Part shown: one piece after another, positions 16,240 through 24,140 of the stretch | How positions within the stretch are numbered: the first letter of the stretch is position 1 | Layout: each line of letters starts with the position of its first letter | NCBI GenBank assembly: GCA_946415365.1 | Contig: CAMKSE010000028.1 | Coordinates: 1 to 41,534 of the forward strand | DNA: 41,534 nt | Direction: 5' to 3' | Source: an uncultured Prevotellaceae bacterium | GTDB taxonomy: Bacteria > Bacteroidota > Bacteroidia > Bacteroidales > Bacteroidaceae | Position numbers and translations under genes: made by a program | The notes under the pieces: model-generated | The model's input: the letters and a program-made list of their open reading frames with translations, nothing else | What the model was told of the DNA's origin: nothing | Database searches by the model: none

Positions 16240-18399
16240 TTAATCCTCTTCCTTCAACTCTTCCTCGTGCTGCTTGATGAGAGCTTGCTGGATGTCGTTC
16301 GGCACGAGCTCATAGCTCGAGAACTTCGTTGTGAACGATGCGCGGCCACCCGTCAGTGAGCTCAGGGCAATCGAGTAGCTGGCCAACTCTTTCAGAGGAA
16401 TCTTTGCAGACAGCTTCTGATAGCCAGCCTCAGAGTCCATACCCATGATGATGGCACGACGCCCCTGGAGGTCAGACATCACATCACCCATGTAGTCGCC
16501 AGGCACGAGCACCTCGAGGTCGTAGATTGGCTCAAGTACCTTCGGGCCGGCCTCCTTGAAGGCTGCCGAGAAGGCGTTACGGGCTGCGAGCATAAATGAA
16601 AGTTCGTTGGAGTCAACGGGATGCATCTTACCATCGTAGACGATGACGCGCACGTCACGGGCATAAGAACCAGTCAACGGGCCCTGCTCCATACGTTCCA
16701 TGATACCCTTGAGGATGGCTGGCATGAAGCGGAGGTCGATGGCACCACCCACGACACTGTTGATGAAGACAAGCTTGCCGCCCCACTCCAGGTCGATCTC
16801 TTCCTTACCCTTGATGTTCATCTTGAACTCCTGACCGTTGATCTTGAACGATGTGGGATCAGGCATACCCTCTGTGTAGGGCTCCAGTATGAGGTGTACC
16901 TCACCGAACTGACCTGCACCACCCGACTGCTTCTTGTGACGGTAGTCGGCACGGGCCATCTTCGTGATAGTCTCACGAAACGGAATCTTCGGCTCGATAT
17001 ACTCAATCTGAATCTTCTCGTTGTTCTCCATACGCCACTTCAGAGTGCGCAGATGGAACTCGCCCTGTCCGTGAACGATAATCTGACGGAGCTCCTTAGA
17101 CTGCTCAACCACCCATGTAGGATCCTCCTGGCGCATCTTGGCCAGGGCAGCCATCATCTTCTCAGTCTCAGCCTCGTTGACAGCCTTGATGGCACGAGAG
17201 AACTTTGAGTTAGGATATTTAATGAAGTCGAACTTGTTATCGACATCCTTGGCGTTCAGTGTATTGCCAGTCTTGACATCCTTCAGTTTCACAGTACAGC
17301 CGATATCACCAGCATTGAGCTGGTCAACCTGGATACGGTTGGCTCCTGCACAAGCATAGAGGGTACCGATACGCTCCTTAGAACCACGGTCAGCATTGTT
17401 CAGGTCGTCACCGCTCTTGACGGTACCGCTCATCACCTTGAAGTAACTTACTTCTCCGATATGGGGCTCAACACCTGTCTTGAAGAAATAGAGTGATGTT
17501 GGAGCACTGGCGTCAGCCGGAACATCCTGACCAGCTACGTTCTTAACGACAGGCATCTCACTGACGAAGGGGACCACGTTGCCGAGGAACTCCATCAGAC
17601 GACGGACACCCATATCACGACCTGCACAGACGCAGAAAACAGGGAAGATAGAACGGGTGACAAGACCCTTGCGGATACCCTCACGCATCTCGTCCTCGCT
17701 GAGGTCTTCTGTCTCGAAGAACTTCTCCATCAGCGTGTCGTCGCCAGCAGCGGCTGCTTCTACGAGGGCAGCCTTCATCTCCTTGGCCTTGTCGAGCTGA
17801 TCAGCAGGAATATCCTCGATGATAGGAGCACCACCTTCGGGCTTCCAAGAGTACTTCTTCATCAGCAGCACATCGATGACGCTGTTGAAGCCAGCACCTG
17901 TAGCAATAGGATACTGCACGGGAACGCAATTCGGGCCATAGACATCCTTCAACTGATTCAGGATCTGGTCGAAGTCACAGTTGTCGCGATCCAGCTGGTT
18001 CACCAGGAAGATGACGGGCTTCTTCAGTTTCTCTGTATTACGGAAAGCGTTCATCGTACCCACCTCAGGACCATACTGGCCATTGATGAGCAGCACAGCC
18101 TGGTCGGTAACGTTCAGGGCGGTGATGGCACCTCCCACGAAGTCGTCAGAACCCGGGCAGTCAATGATGTTCAGCTTCTTGTTGTTCCACTCCACATGGA
18201 AAACAGTTGAGAACACCGAATAGCCATACTCCTGTTCCACAGGGAAGTAGTCGCTCATGGTGTTCTTACTCTCTACAGTGCCGCGGCGCTTGATGATGCC
18301 GGCCTCGTAGACCATTGCTTCGGCAAGAGTGGTCTTGCCGCTTCCCGCACTGCCAAGCAGCGCGATGTTCTTGATTTCGTTTGTCTGATAAATCTTCAT
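16240..18399 (-). CDS. fusA2: EF-G2: elongation factor G paralogue lacking the catalytic His
   Basis: A 719-residue EF-G-like translocase with the five EF-G domains. The G domain has G1 GSAGSGKT (16-23; ordinary EF-G has GHIDAGKT), G3 DCPGSDDF (80-87; ordinary DTPGHVDF) and G4 NQLD (134-137; ordinary NKxD). The catalytic His after DTPG is Ser84, so GTP hydrolysis should be poor or absent. Domain IV is intact (KKQSGGAGQFGEVHLILEP), as is the C-terminal segment GDVMSDLQGRRAIIMGM. A paralogue of this kind in Bacteroides thetaiotaomicron is reported to work without GTPase activity and to serve growth under carbon limitation. The gene is not next to rpsG/rpsL/tuf, which supports a paralogue and not the housekeeping fusA. 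It is divergent from hemW. Confidence 0.92.
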   Translation of the reverse strand: MKIYQTNEIKNIALLGSAGSGKTTLAEAMVYEAGIIKRRGTVESKNTMSDYFPVEQEYGYSVFSTVFHVEWNNKKLNIIDCPGSDDFVGGAITALNVTDQAVLLINGQYGPEVGTMNAFRNTEKLKKPVIFLVNQLDRDNCDFDQILNQLKDVYGPNCVPVQYPIATGAGFNSVIDVLLMKKYSWKPEGGAPIIEDIPADQLDKAKEMKAALVEAAAAGDDTLMEKFFETEDLSEDEMREGIRKGLVTRSIFPVFCVCAGRDMGVRRLMEFLGNVVPFVSEMPVVKNVAGQDVPADASAPTSLYFFKTGVEPHIGEVSYFKVMSGTVKSGDDLNNADRGSKERIGTLYACAGANRIQVDQLNAGDIGCTVKLKDVKTGNTLNAKDVDNKFDFIKYPNSKFSRAIKAVNEAETEKMMAALAKMRQEDPTWVVEQSKELRQIIVHGQGEFHLRTLKWRMENNEKIQIEYIEPKIPFRETITKMARADYRHKKQSGGAGQFGEVHLILEPYTEGMPDPTSFKINGQEFKMNIKGKEEIDLEWGGKLVFINSVVGGAIDLRFMPAILKGIMERMEQGPLTGSYARDVRVIVYDGKMHPVDSNELSFMLAARNAFSAAFKEAGPKVLEPIYDLEVLVPGDYMGDVMSDLQGRRAIIMGMDSEAGYQKLSAKIPLKELASYSIALSSLTGGRASFTTKFSSYELVPNDIQQALIKQHEEELKEED

Positions 18400-18439
18400 A
18401 TCATTTAGGTTTTAGATGAATGTTTCATTTAAGCGGGCA

Positions 18440-18471
18440 CTAAGGTAGACATTTTTCGAGAAATAGCCAAG
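18440..18471 (-). promoter_or_regulatory. EF-G2 promoter
   Basis: The minus strand reads CTTG (18468-18471), 20 bp, then TACCTTAG (18440-18447). Both elements differ by one base from TTTG and TAnnTTTG. The start would be near 18433, with a leader of about 34 nt. The -33 box is one arm of the palindrome at 18467-18481. Confidence 0.55.
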
Positions 18472-18481
18472 AAAATCTTGG
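18467..18481. promoter_or_regulatory. Palindrome between the EF-G2 and hemW promoters
   Basis: CCAAGA-AAA-TCTTGG is a perfect 6-bp inverted repeat with a 3-bp spacer, centred at 18474. Its left arm contains the -33 box of the EF-G2 promoter and its right arm that of the hemW promoter. It could be an operator for one shared regulator, or two back-to-back -33 boxes. Confidence 0.5.
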
Positions 18482-18508
18482 AAATATTAAACTAAATTAG
18501 TATTTTTG
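18477..18508 (+). promoter_or_regulatory. hemW promoter, probably leaderless
   Basis: CTTG (18477-18480), 20 bp, then TATTTTTG (18501-18508). The -7 element ends only 8 nt before the ATG at 18517, so the transcript would begin at or next to the start codon. Confidence 0.55.
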
Positions 18509-18516
18509 CCCCCAAA

Positions 18517-19641
18517 ATGGCAGGTATATACATTCATATTCCGTTTTGCAGGAGTCGTTGCACCTATTGCGGCTTCTATTCCACCACAGGCCTCGACCTG
18601 CGGCAACCGTATGTGGATGCTGTGTGCAGGGAGCTGTCAATCAGAGGAACAGAAGCCAGTACTATCTATCTCGGCGGAGGAACACCCAGTCAGTTGACAA
18701 TTCAGCAGTTGAGACAGATTTTTGAAGCCCTATATATATATAATAAGGTGGAAAAATATACGGAGGTGACCATTGAGGTTAATCCCGATGACATAACTGA
18801 GGAGTTCGCTAAGGCATTATCAACACTGCCAGTAAACCGCATCAGTATGGGTATCCAAACCTTCGACGATCAACGGCTGCGTTTTCTGAGACGCAGGCAT
18901 ACTTCCGACCAGGCCGTCAACGCCGTCAAGACACTCCGTCATGCAGGTTTCCAGAATATCAGTATCGACCTGATGTACGGCTTCCCTGATGAGACACTCG
19001 ACGAATGGATGTCTGACCTTAGCCAGGCCATAGCTCTCAATGTAGAGCACATCTCCACATATTGTCTGATGATTGAGGAAGACACCCCACTCTACCAACA
19101 ATTCCAACAAGGCCACATCGTCGAGCCCAACGAGGAATTGGAGCGACAGATGTACGAGGTGTTGATTGACCAACTACAGACCGCCGGCTACGAGCACTAT
19201 GAGATCTCAAACTTTGCCAGGACAGGCTACCGCTCCCGCCATAACTCAAGTTATTGGACAGGGATCCCTTACATCGGCATCGGAGCCGCGGCCCATTCCT
19301 ATGACCTCAAGAGCCGGTCATGGAACGTTGCCAACATCTACCAATATATAGAAGGCATGGAACGCGGAGAAAGAATCTATGAAGAGGAACTGCTCGACGA
19401 CGACACACGTTATAATGACACCATTACCGTCGCACTAAGAACCAAAGAAGGAATCAACCTCAGCCAGCTAACAAAGGAATACCACGATTACCTCATAAAA
19501 AACGCCCGCCGCTATATAGACGACGGACTCCTGGAACTAAAAGATGTTGGGGACTCCTCATCACATACCCCACATCTTCGTCTGACACGTCGCGGACTTT
19601 TCGTCAGCGACATGGTGATGAGCGACCTGATGATGGTCTAA
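18517..19641 (+). CDS. hemW: Radical SAM haem chaperone HemW
   Basis: A 374-residue radical SAM protein. HemW binds haem and passes it to haem proteins; older annotations call it oxygen-independent coproporphyrinogen oxidase. The N-terminus IYIHIPFCRSRCTYCGFYS carries the cluster cysteines C11, C15 and C18; the residue two after the last Cys is Phe, not the fourth Cys of true HemN, which marks it as HemW. Further landmarks are YLGGGTPSQL, RISMGIQTFDDQRL, SIDLMYGFPDETLDEW, and the HemW C-terminal domain YEISNFARTGYRSRHNSSYW. It starts close to its -7 element and ends 4 nt into the convergent lipoprotein gene. Confidence 0.93.
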   Translation: MAGIYIHIPFCRSRCTYCGFYSTTGLDLRQPYVDAVCRELSIRGTEASTIYLGGGTPSQLTIQQLRQIFEALYIYNKVEKYTEVTIEVNPDDITEEFAKALSTLPVNRISMGIQTFDDQRLRFLRRRHTSDQAVNAVKTLRHAGFQNISIDLMYGFPDETLDEWMSDLSQAIALNVEHISTYCLMIEEDTPLYQQFQQGHIVEPNEELERQMYEVLIDQLQTAGYEHYEISNFARTGYRSRHNSSYWTGIPYIGIGAAAHSYDLKSRSWNVANIYQYIEGMERGERIYEEELLDDDTRYNDTITVALRTKEGINLSQLTKEYHDYLIKNARRYIDDGLLELKDVGDSSSHTPHLRLTRRGLFVSDMVMSDLMMV

Positions 19642-19871
19642 ATCTCATCGTTGGCTGTGGTGGAATCTTCAACAGCTACGGACTCTTCAGCCATATCACG
19701 GGTACCTACGACGCTGGAGTCTACAACTTCTTCATCAAATGTCACCTCATGATAGTTTGTCGGTACTGGCCCATAGCAAGCCATAAAGATGAAGGGCGTA
19801 GCCCCAAAACCAAGCCAAACCAGACCTTTTGTGCAGATCCAACGCATCATCTGAATCAATTTCCGTTTCAT
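19638..19871 (-). CDS. Small lipoprotein with CYGPxP after the lipobox
   Basis: A 77-residue protein from ATG 19871. A basic start (MKRKLIQMMRWICTKG), a hydrophobic stretch and the lipobox FIFMAC give a lipidated Cys at about 30, followed by YGPVPTNYHEVTFDEEVVDS. The mature part is acidic and short. Small Bacteroidales lipoproteins with a CYGPP-like start are known near radical SAM/SPASM genes; this resembles them, but its neighbour hemW is a different radical SAM family, so the likeness is tentative. A frame extension to 19955 is not used because the promoter (19899-19930) lies within it. The gene overlaps the hemW stop by 4 nt, convergently. Confidence 0.7.
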   Translation of the reverse strand: MKRKLIQMMRWICTKGLVWLGFGATPFIFMACYGPVPTNYHEVTFDEEVVDSSVVGTRDMAEESVAVEDSTTANDEI

Positions 19872-19898
19872 AAATCGTTCGTTTTCTCTTTCAGGGTA

Positions 19899-19930
19899 CA
19901 AAGATACGAATAAACAAGTAAACAACCAAA
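19899..19930 (-). promoter_or_regulatory. Promoter of the small lipoprotein; decides its start
   Basis: The minus strand has TTTG (19927-19930), 20 bp, then TATCTTTG (19899-19906), a full consensus. The start near 19892 leaves a leader of about 20 nt to the ATG at 19871. Confidence 0.75.
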
Positions 19931-20184
19931 TATTTTGGAGATTTTTTCGATTCACTGCTGGCAGACCGCAGCATACTTTCGTGAATAATTAATTCATAAA
20001 TCGCTGTTAATATCTCTACATATTCATAGGCAAGAATAGGCAAGAAGGTCGTCAAACTATGCCCCTCTACACCTTTTTGAACTAATCAACTGATTATCAG
20101 AGCTATTATCGGGTGCACACTTCGCAAAAAGTCTGCACCCACTCTACACCCACTCTACACCCATGCCAAAATGGGGCTCTCGCA

Positions 20185-20250
20185 TTTGAGTATAGGCAAA
20201 CGACCGTTTGAGTATAGGCAAACGGTCGTTTGGGTATAGGCGAACGGTTG
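20185..20250. repeat. Three 22-bp tandem repeats forming linked dyads
   Basis: TTTGAGTATAGGCAAACG occurs at 20185-20202 and 20207-20224, and as TTTGGGTATAGGCGAACG at 20229-20246, each followed by 4 bp (ACCG, GTCG, GTTG); a decayed fourth copy follows. The junctions CAAACGACCGTTTG (20197-20210) and CAAACGGTCGTTTG (20219-20232) are each nearly palindromic and are exact reverse complements of each other, so the array can also fold as one 14-bp hairpin with an 8-nt loop. Confidence 0.85.
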
Positions 20251-20321
20251 CGAGGATAGGGTTAACTCCCTGCTAGGATAGGAATTTGCCCCTATAAAGG
20301 ATGCATTCTTACCTTGTAAGG

Positions 20322-20350
20322 GATGCCTTACACGACCCGAAGAAGGCATC
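20322..20350 (-). terminator. Possible terminator hairpin of the long minus-strand operon
   Basis: GATGCCTT / AAGGCATC forms an 8-bp stem with a 13-nt loop, about 35 nt past the stop of the gene at 20385. There is no T run after it, so intrinsic termination is uncertain. Confidence 0.35.
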
Positions 20351-20384
20351 AGAACAACAATAAAGACACCTATTATGCTTTGAA

Positions 20385-21371
20385 TCAGATGCTGTCCTGC
20401 AGGGACAGACGACGTAGGGCAAAGATGAAGTAGGCGATGAGGAGAGGATAGCCTATATAATATAAGGTGGTGATGCTGAAGATGACGTAATCGACGGCAC
20501 AAACGGCTATCAGACCGCCCAAATAAAGGACGGCACTGCCTAATGGAAGGTGTTTCGAGACGTCTTCAACAGTGGCGATGGCTACGATGATAATCGCCCA
20601 GACTAACGACACGAACAATCCTAAGTGGAGCGGTAGTCCAAAGGGATTCAGCGACGGATGGTAATAGAAATGACGCCACGACTCCGGACCAAATATCTGG
20701 ATGGAACTGTAGAGCACAGCCGAGGAGGCCACCAGCAGACAGAGTGTTGTCGGATAGAAAGAAGGGATATCATTGAAATGTACAATCTTCGCCCCTCTCC
20801 GCATCAACCGACGCACACCATAGGCAGCCACAATAACTACACAGAACGCCATGAACACCAGCAAATGGACATCGGAGAAAAGATCTATAAACTGACTGAT
20901 AGGATCATCGGGAGAGACCCTTGCCAATAACTCGTTCTCATGAATCCAGCCAAACGTCAACTGATCCCGTGCCACCTTTACCCAGACAGAGTCAATGGTG
21001 TCAGAAGGAACCGTCATAATATCTGCCACTACAATACGCTCGTTCTTCCTGAGCGTGATAGAATCCTTTTGCTTCTCCTGTCCGATGGACTCTATCTCTA
21101 TTGACACCACCTCAGGCACAGCCATTGCCTCTGGCTGTTGGGCAACGACCACCAGGGAGTCGCCCGTCACAATGAAGTTGTAGTTCTGGGAGTAATGGTG
21201 GGTTGTATAGAAGGAAATAGAGTCAAGTTGCTGCTCTGTCAGGTTCCATGCATCAGGTGTGATAGGACCACGGTTATAACACGAAGTAGTGAGAAAAGAA
21301 AAATGGAAAGTGAAAAGTGATAGGAGCAATGCTCTTATCAAACGTCTACAAATTGGACTATGATTTCCCAT
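20385..21371 (-). CDS. Polytopic membrane lipoprotein with an SH3-like region
   Basis: A 328-residue protein not recognised by name. The N-terminus has a hydrophobic stretch with lipobox FLTTSC, giving a Cys followed by YNRGPITPDAWNL. About 30-150 is an extracytoplasmic domain whose end (NERIVVADIMTVPSD, then DQLTFGWIHENELLARV) looks like a bacterial SH3-type barrel. From about 165 on there are five or so membrane helices (LLVFMAFCVVIVAAYGV, LCLLVASSAVLY, LFVSLVWAIIIVAIATV, AVLYLGGLIAVCAVDYV, YPLLIAYFIFALRR). ATG 21371 is chosen; a GTG three codons earlier (21380) is possible. It follows the U32 gene by 12 nt and is last in the long minus-strand run. Confidence 0.75.
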   Translation of the reverse strand: MGNHSPICRRLIRALLLSLFTFHFSFLTTSCYNRGPITPDAWNLTEQQLDSISFYTTHHYSQNYNFIVTGDSLVVVAQQPEAMAVPEVVSIEIESIGQEKQKDSITLRKNERIVVADIMTVPSDTIDSVWVKVARDQLTFGWIHENELLARVSPDDPISQFIDLFSDVHLLVFMAFCVVIVAAYGVRRLMRRGAKIVHFNDIPSFYPTTLCLLVASSAVLYSSIQIFGPESWRHFYYHPSLNPFGLPLHLGLFVSLVWAIIIVAIATVEDVSKHLPLGSAVLYLGGLIAVCAVDYVIFSITTLYYIGYPLLIAYFIFALRRLSLQDSI

Positions 21372-21383
21372 ACTTTTCACTCT

Positions 21384-23216
21384 TTATTTCTCACTTTTAT
21401 ACACGTTCATCTGACAGTGATGGCAGTCGAACTCAAGACGGAAGCGACGACCGTCGCCTAAGACGAGAGATAGCGGTTCTTTCCACGAAGGACGATGGCC
21501 GCCGTGCTTTACGCAATATCCTAAAGAGTAGCGTATGCAGTGCCTGCACTGCATGATCGGACCTTTTCCACCTTTCAGCTCATAGGCAGACAATTCCTGG
21601 GCGCCATAGAACTGCCGGGAGAGATGGTTGGAGATATTATATAAATAGGTATGGGGATATGAAGGGATATCACTGGGCGACGGCTCTTTTGTCATATCCC
21701 GGGATGTAACAAGGGAACCGCCCCTCTGCGACACCAGCTTCTCCACAAGAGAGCGGCGCATCTCAGAGAGCACGCTGTTGGTAATGAAATAGTTGAAATC
21801 GCCGGGGATATCTACAGCGGAACAGGTATAGATGGTATCGCCAAGTTTAGACAACTGACGAATCATATTCTCATGAGGAGGTTTCTGGGCCTGAACATGT
21901 TCTACGCTGAAATGAATCGTGAGGGAAGGAATCTGGAGACAGGAGTCAGGAGTTACGGAGAGCGTGAAACCATCGTCGACAGCGCGGATGGAGATACGAA
22001 TGGAGATCTTACGCTCAGCACTTGGTTTCGACAATAGTCGCTCAAACTCCTGATCATTGTTACGATACAGACGTATACCTGGACGGAGACCCTGCGGCAT
22101 ACGCCAGGGCCAGATGCGGTTCCCCTGAACACGGTTGGCACGAAAACCCACTAACTGACGGTCTTCGTTGACGAAACAAAGACCGTCGCCATTGGCAAAG
22201 GTAGAAAGACCTGACACATTGAAAGAGTCAGCCCGCAGTTCTTTTACTGTTCCGACAAACTCTCCCATTGCCTTCGGCGTATCAAACGAGGCTATGTCTG
22301 GCTGACGGCCATGAAGGAAATAGGTGGTATAACCACGGTTGAATGTCTTGCGAAGATCGGGTGTAAACGAATATTGACACGTCCCTTGCGAACCGCGGCA
22401 GTACTTGTCTGGATAGCGGCTGATGATACCGTTGAGCCGCTCACTATAGGCAGCAGTGACATTCTTCACATAACCGACATCCTTCAGCCGTCCCTCAATC
22501 TTAAACGATGTGGCTCCGGCCTCAATCAATTCAAGCAGATGATCGCTCTGGTTCATATCCTTCAGCGAGAGAAGATAACGGTCATGTTCCACCTCCCCGC
22601 CTTCTGCATCAACGAGTGAGAATTTCATACGGCAGAACTGTGCACACTCGCCCCTGTTGGCACTCCGTCCGAAACAATGCTGCGAGGCATAGCAGAGACC
22701 GGAGTAACTGACGCACAACGCTCCATGAACAAACACCTCCAACTCGATATCGGGAACAGCCTTGTGAATCTCTGCGATCTCTTCAACGGAGAGCTCACGG
22801 GCAAGCACCACTCTCGAAAAGCCCAAATCCCGCAACCAGCGTACCTTCTCTACAGAACGATTGTCGGTCTGCGTCGAAGCATGAATCACAGGAAAAGGTC
22901 CATGATTCATCATTTTCAGAATGGACATGTCCTGAACGAGGATGGCACTGACGCCTGCCTTTTGCAGTTCCAGCAAGAGACGGCTGACATCGTCGAGTTC
23001 GTCATCATAGAGAATGGTATTGAGCGTCACATAGACCTTGACACCAAACGGACGTGCATACTCACACAATTGCCGTATATCCTCAACACTGTTGCCCGCA
23101 GCAGAACGTGCTCCGAAACGCGGAGCACCTATATATACGGCATCGGCCCCATGATCGACGGCCGCAATGCCACACTCCAGGTTCTTTGCCGGGGCCAGCA
23201 GTTCAAGTGATATCAT
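21384..23216 (-). CDS. U32 family peptidase-like protein, RlhA (YdcP) type
   Basis: A 610-residue U32 protein. The N-terminal TIM-barrel starts LELLAPAKNLECGIAAVDHG and has YIGAPRFGARSAAGNS; the U32 signature region is VFVHGALCVSYSGLCYASQH followed by NRGECAQFCRMKF, with conserved Cys residues. A C-terminal extension of about 250 residues follows, as in E. coli YdcP/RlhA, which takes part in prephenate-dependent hydroxylation of C2501 in 23S rRNA; the shorter TrhP/YegQ acts on tRNA wobble U. The length favours the RlhA type, but substrate is inferred. ATG 23216 is chosen (a TTG lies one codon earlier); it overlaps the 3' end of metA by 14 nt, suggesting translational coupling. Confidence 0.85.
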   Translation of the reverse strand: MISLELLAPAKNLECGIAAVDHGADAVYIGAPRFGARSAAGNSVEDIRQLCEYARPFGVKVYVTLNTILYDDELDDVSRLLLELQKAGVSAILVQDMSILKMMNHGPFPVIHASTQTDNRSVEKVRWLRDLGFSRVVLARELSVEEIAEIHKAVPDIELEVFVHGALCVSYSGLCYASQHCFGRSANRGECAQFCRMKFSLVDAEGGEVEHDRYLLSLKDMNQSDHLLELIEAGATSFKIEGRLKDVGYVKNVTAAYSERLNGIISRYPDKYCRGSQGTCQYSFTPDLRKTFNRGYTTYFLHGRQPDIASFDTPKAMGEFVGTVKELRADSFNVSGLSTFANGDGLCFVNEDRQLVGFRANRVQGNRIWPWRMPQGLRPGIRLYRNNDQEFERLLSKPSAERKISIRISIRAVDDGFTLSVTPDSCLQIPSLTIHFSVEHVQAQKPPHENMIRQLSKLGDTIYTCSAVDIPGDFNYFITNSVLSEMRRSLVEKLVSQRGGSLVTSRDMTKEPSPSDIPSYPHTYLYNISNHLSRQFYGAQELSAYELKGGKGPIMQCRHCIRYSLGYCVKHGGHRPSWKEPLSLVLGDGRRFRLEFDCHHCQMNVYKSEK

Positions 23217-24120
23217 CAATATTATACGGTGTCTCCTGATAGACGTAATAATTCACCCAGTTCGTATAGAACAGGTTTGCATGAGAACGCCATGTCACCA
23301 TCGGCGGATTGTTTGGATTATCATTCTTGTAATAATGCTGCGGAGGTGCCACATCCTTACGGATATCCTTGTCGCGTTTGTATTCATTGTCGAGCGTGTT
23401 CGGCGCATATTCAAAATGTCCGGTAATGAAGAACTCGCGGCCGCCACGGGCCATCACGATACTCACACCACATTCATCCGAATCAGCGATAAGCGTCAGT
23501 TCAGGATTGGCAAGGATATCCTCCCGACGGATCTCCGTATGACGACTGTGAGGCATCATAAACTCATCGTCGAAGCCACGGAAGATGGGTAGTCTCGGAT
23601 CGAGAGGTTTCTGTGGGAAGATCCCGAACATCTTCATCGGCAATGGGTATTTGGGTATACCGTAGTGAAAATAGAGACCTGCCTGTGCTGCCCAACATAT
23701 ATATAAGGTACTGGTGACGTGGGTCTTGGCCCATTGGAAGATATCGGTGATCTCATCCCAGTAACTCACTTCCTCAAACTCCAACTGTTCCACAGGAGCA
23801 CCGGTGACGATCATACCGTCGTATTTCTCGTTACGCATCTCCGCAAAGTCACGGTAGAACATCATCATGTGCTCTATCGGCGTATTCTTAGGCGTATGGC
23901 TCTTCAGTTTCATGAAACTGATGTCCAACTGCAACGGTGTGTTCGACAGCAGACGGATCAGGTCTGTCTCTGTGGTAATCTTCAGCGGCATCAGGTTGAG
24001 GATGGCAATCCTCAGCGGACGGATATCCTGCGAATGGGCACGGGTATCATCCATCACAAAGATGTTCTCATGCTTCAGCAGGTCTATGGCCGGCAACTTA
24101 TCGGGTAATCTTAATGGCAT
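23203..24120 (-). CDS. metA: Homoserine O-acyltransferase MetA, predicted acetyl-CoA type
   Basis: A 305-residue MetA-family enzyme that activates homoserine for methionine synthesis. The catalytic residues fall at E. coli numbering: Cys142 in YICWAAQAG, His235 and Glu237 in FITGHFEYAPN. The acyl-specificity position 111 is Glu (VTGAPVE), whereas succinyl-CoA-using E. coli MetA has Gly (GAPLG); published work on MetA enzymes links Glu here with acetyl-CoA use. The usual label homoserine O-succinyltransferase is therefore probably wrong for this protein. ATG 24120 (MPLRLPDKLPAIDLL) is the normal family start; the frame runs on to 24210 but lacks homology. It begins 20 nt after the PP2C stop, leaving no room for a SAM riboswitch. 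Confidence 0.93.
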   Translation of the reverse strand: MPLRLPDKLPAIDLLKHENIFVMDDTRAHSQDIRPLRIAILNLMPLKITTETDLIRLLSNTPLQLDISFMKLKSHTPKNTPIEHMMMFYRDFAEMRNEKYDGMIVTGAPVEQLEFEEVSYWDEITDIFQWAKTHVTSTLYICWAAQAGLYFHYGIPKYPLPMKMFGIFPQKPLDPRLPIFRGFDDEFMMPHSRHTEIRREDILANPELTLIADSDECGVSIVMARGGREFFITGHFEYAPNTLDNEYKRDKDIRKDVAPPQHYYKNDNPNNPPMVTWRSHANLFYTNWVNYYVYQETPYNIDDIT

Positions 24121-24140
24121 CTGTATATTTATTTGACAAT

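Larger units (their letters stand above)
19956..20384. other. Repeat-rich non-coding region, 429 bp
   Basis: No convincing gene is seen. From left to right it holds an AT-rich part, an 11-bp direct repeat (ACTCTACACCC at 20141-20151 and 20152-20162, preceded by a related GTCTGCACCC), the 22-bp dyad array at 20185-20250, several GATAGG motifs (20255, 20276), GGATGC twice (20299 and 20321), and an inverted repeat GATGCCTT / AAGGCATC (20322-20329 and 20343-20350) that may end the minus-strand transcript above it. Confidence 0.6.

Noticed and set aside
20185..20250. CRISPR array
   Set aside because: Repeats are 18 bp with 4-bp gaps, only three copies, and no spacers or cas genes.
20155..20502. 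115-codon minus-strand frame over the repeat region
   Set aside because: It runs through the 22-bp repeats into the 3' end of a real gene in another frame, and has no start signals or protein features.
24121..24140. SAM riboswitch before metA
   Set aside because: Only 20 nt separate metA from the preceding gene, too short for any SAM aptamer, and no conserved helices are visible.
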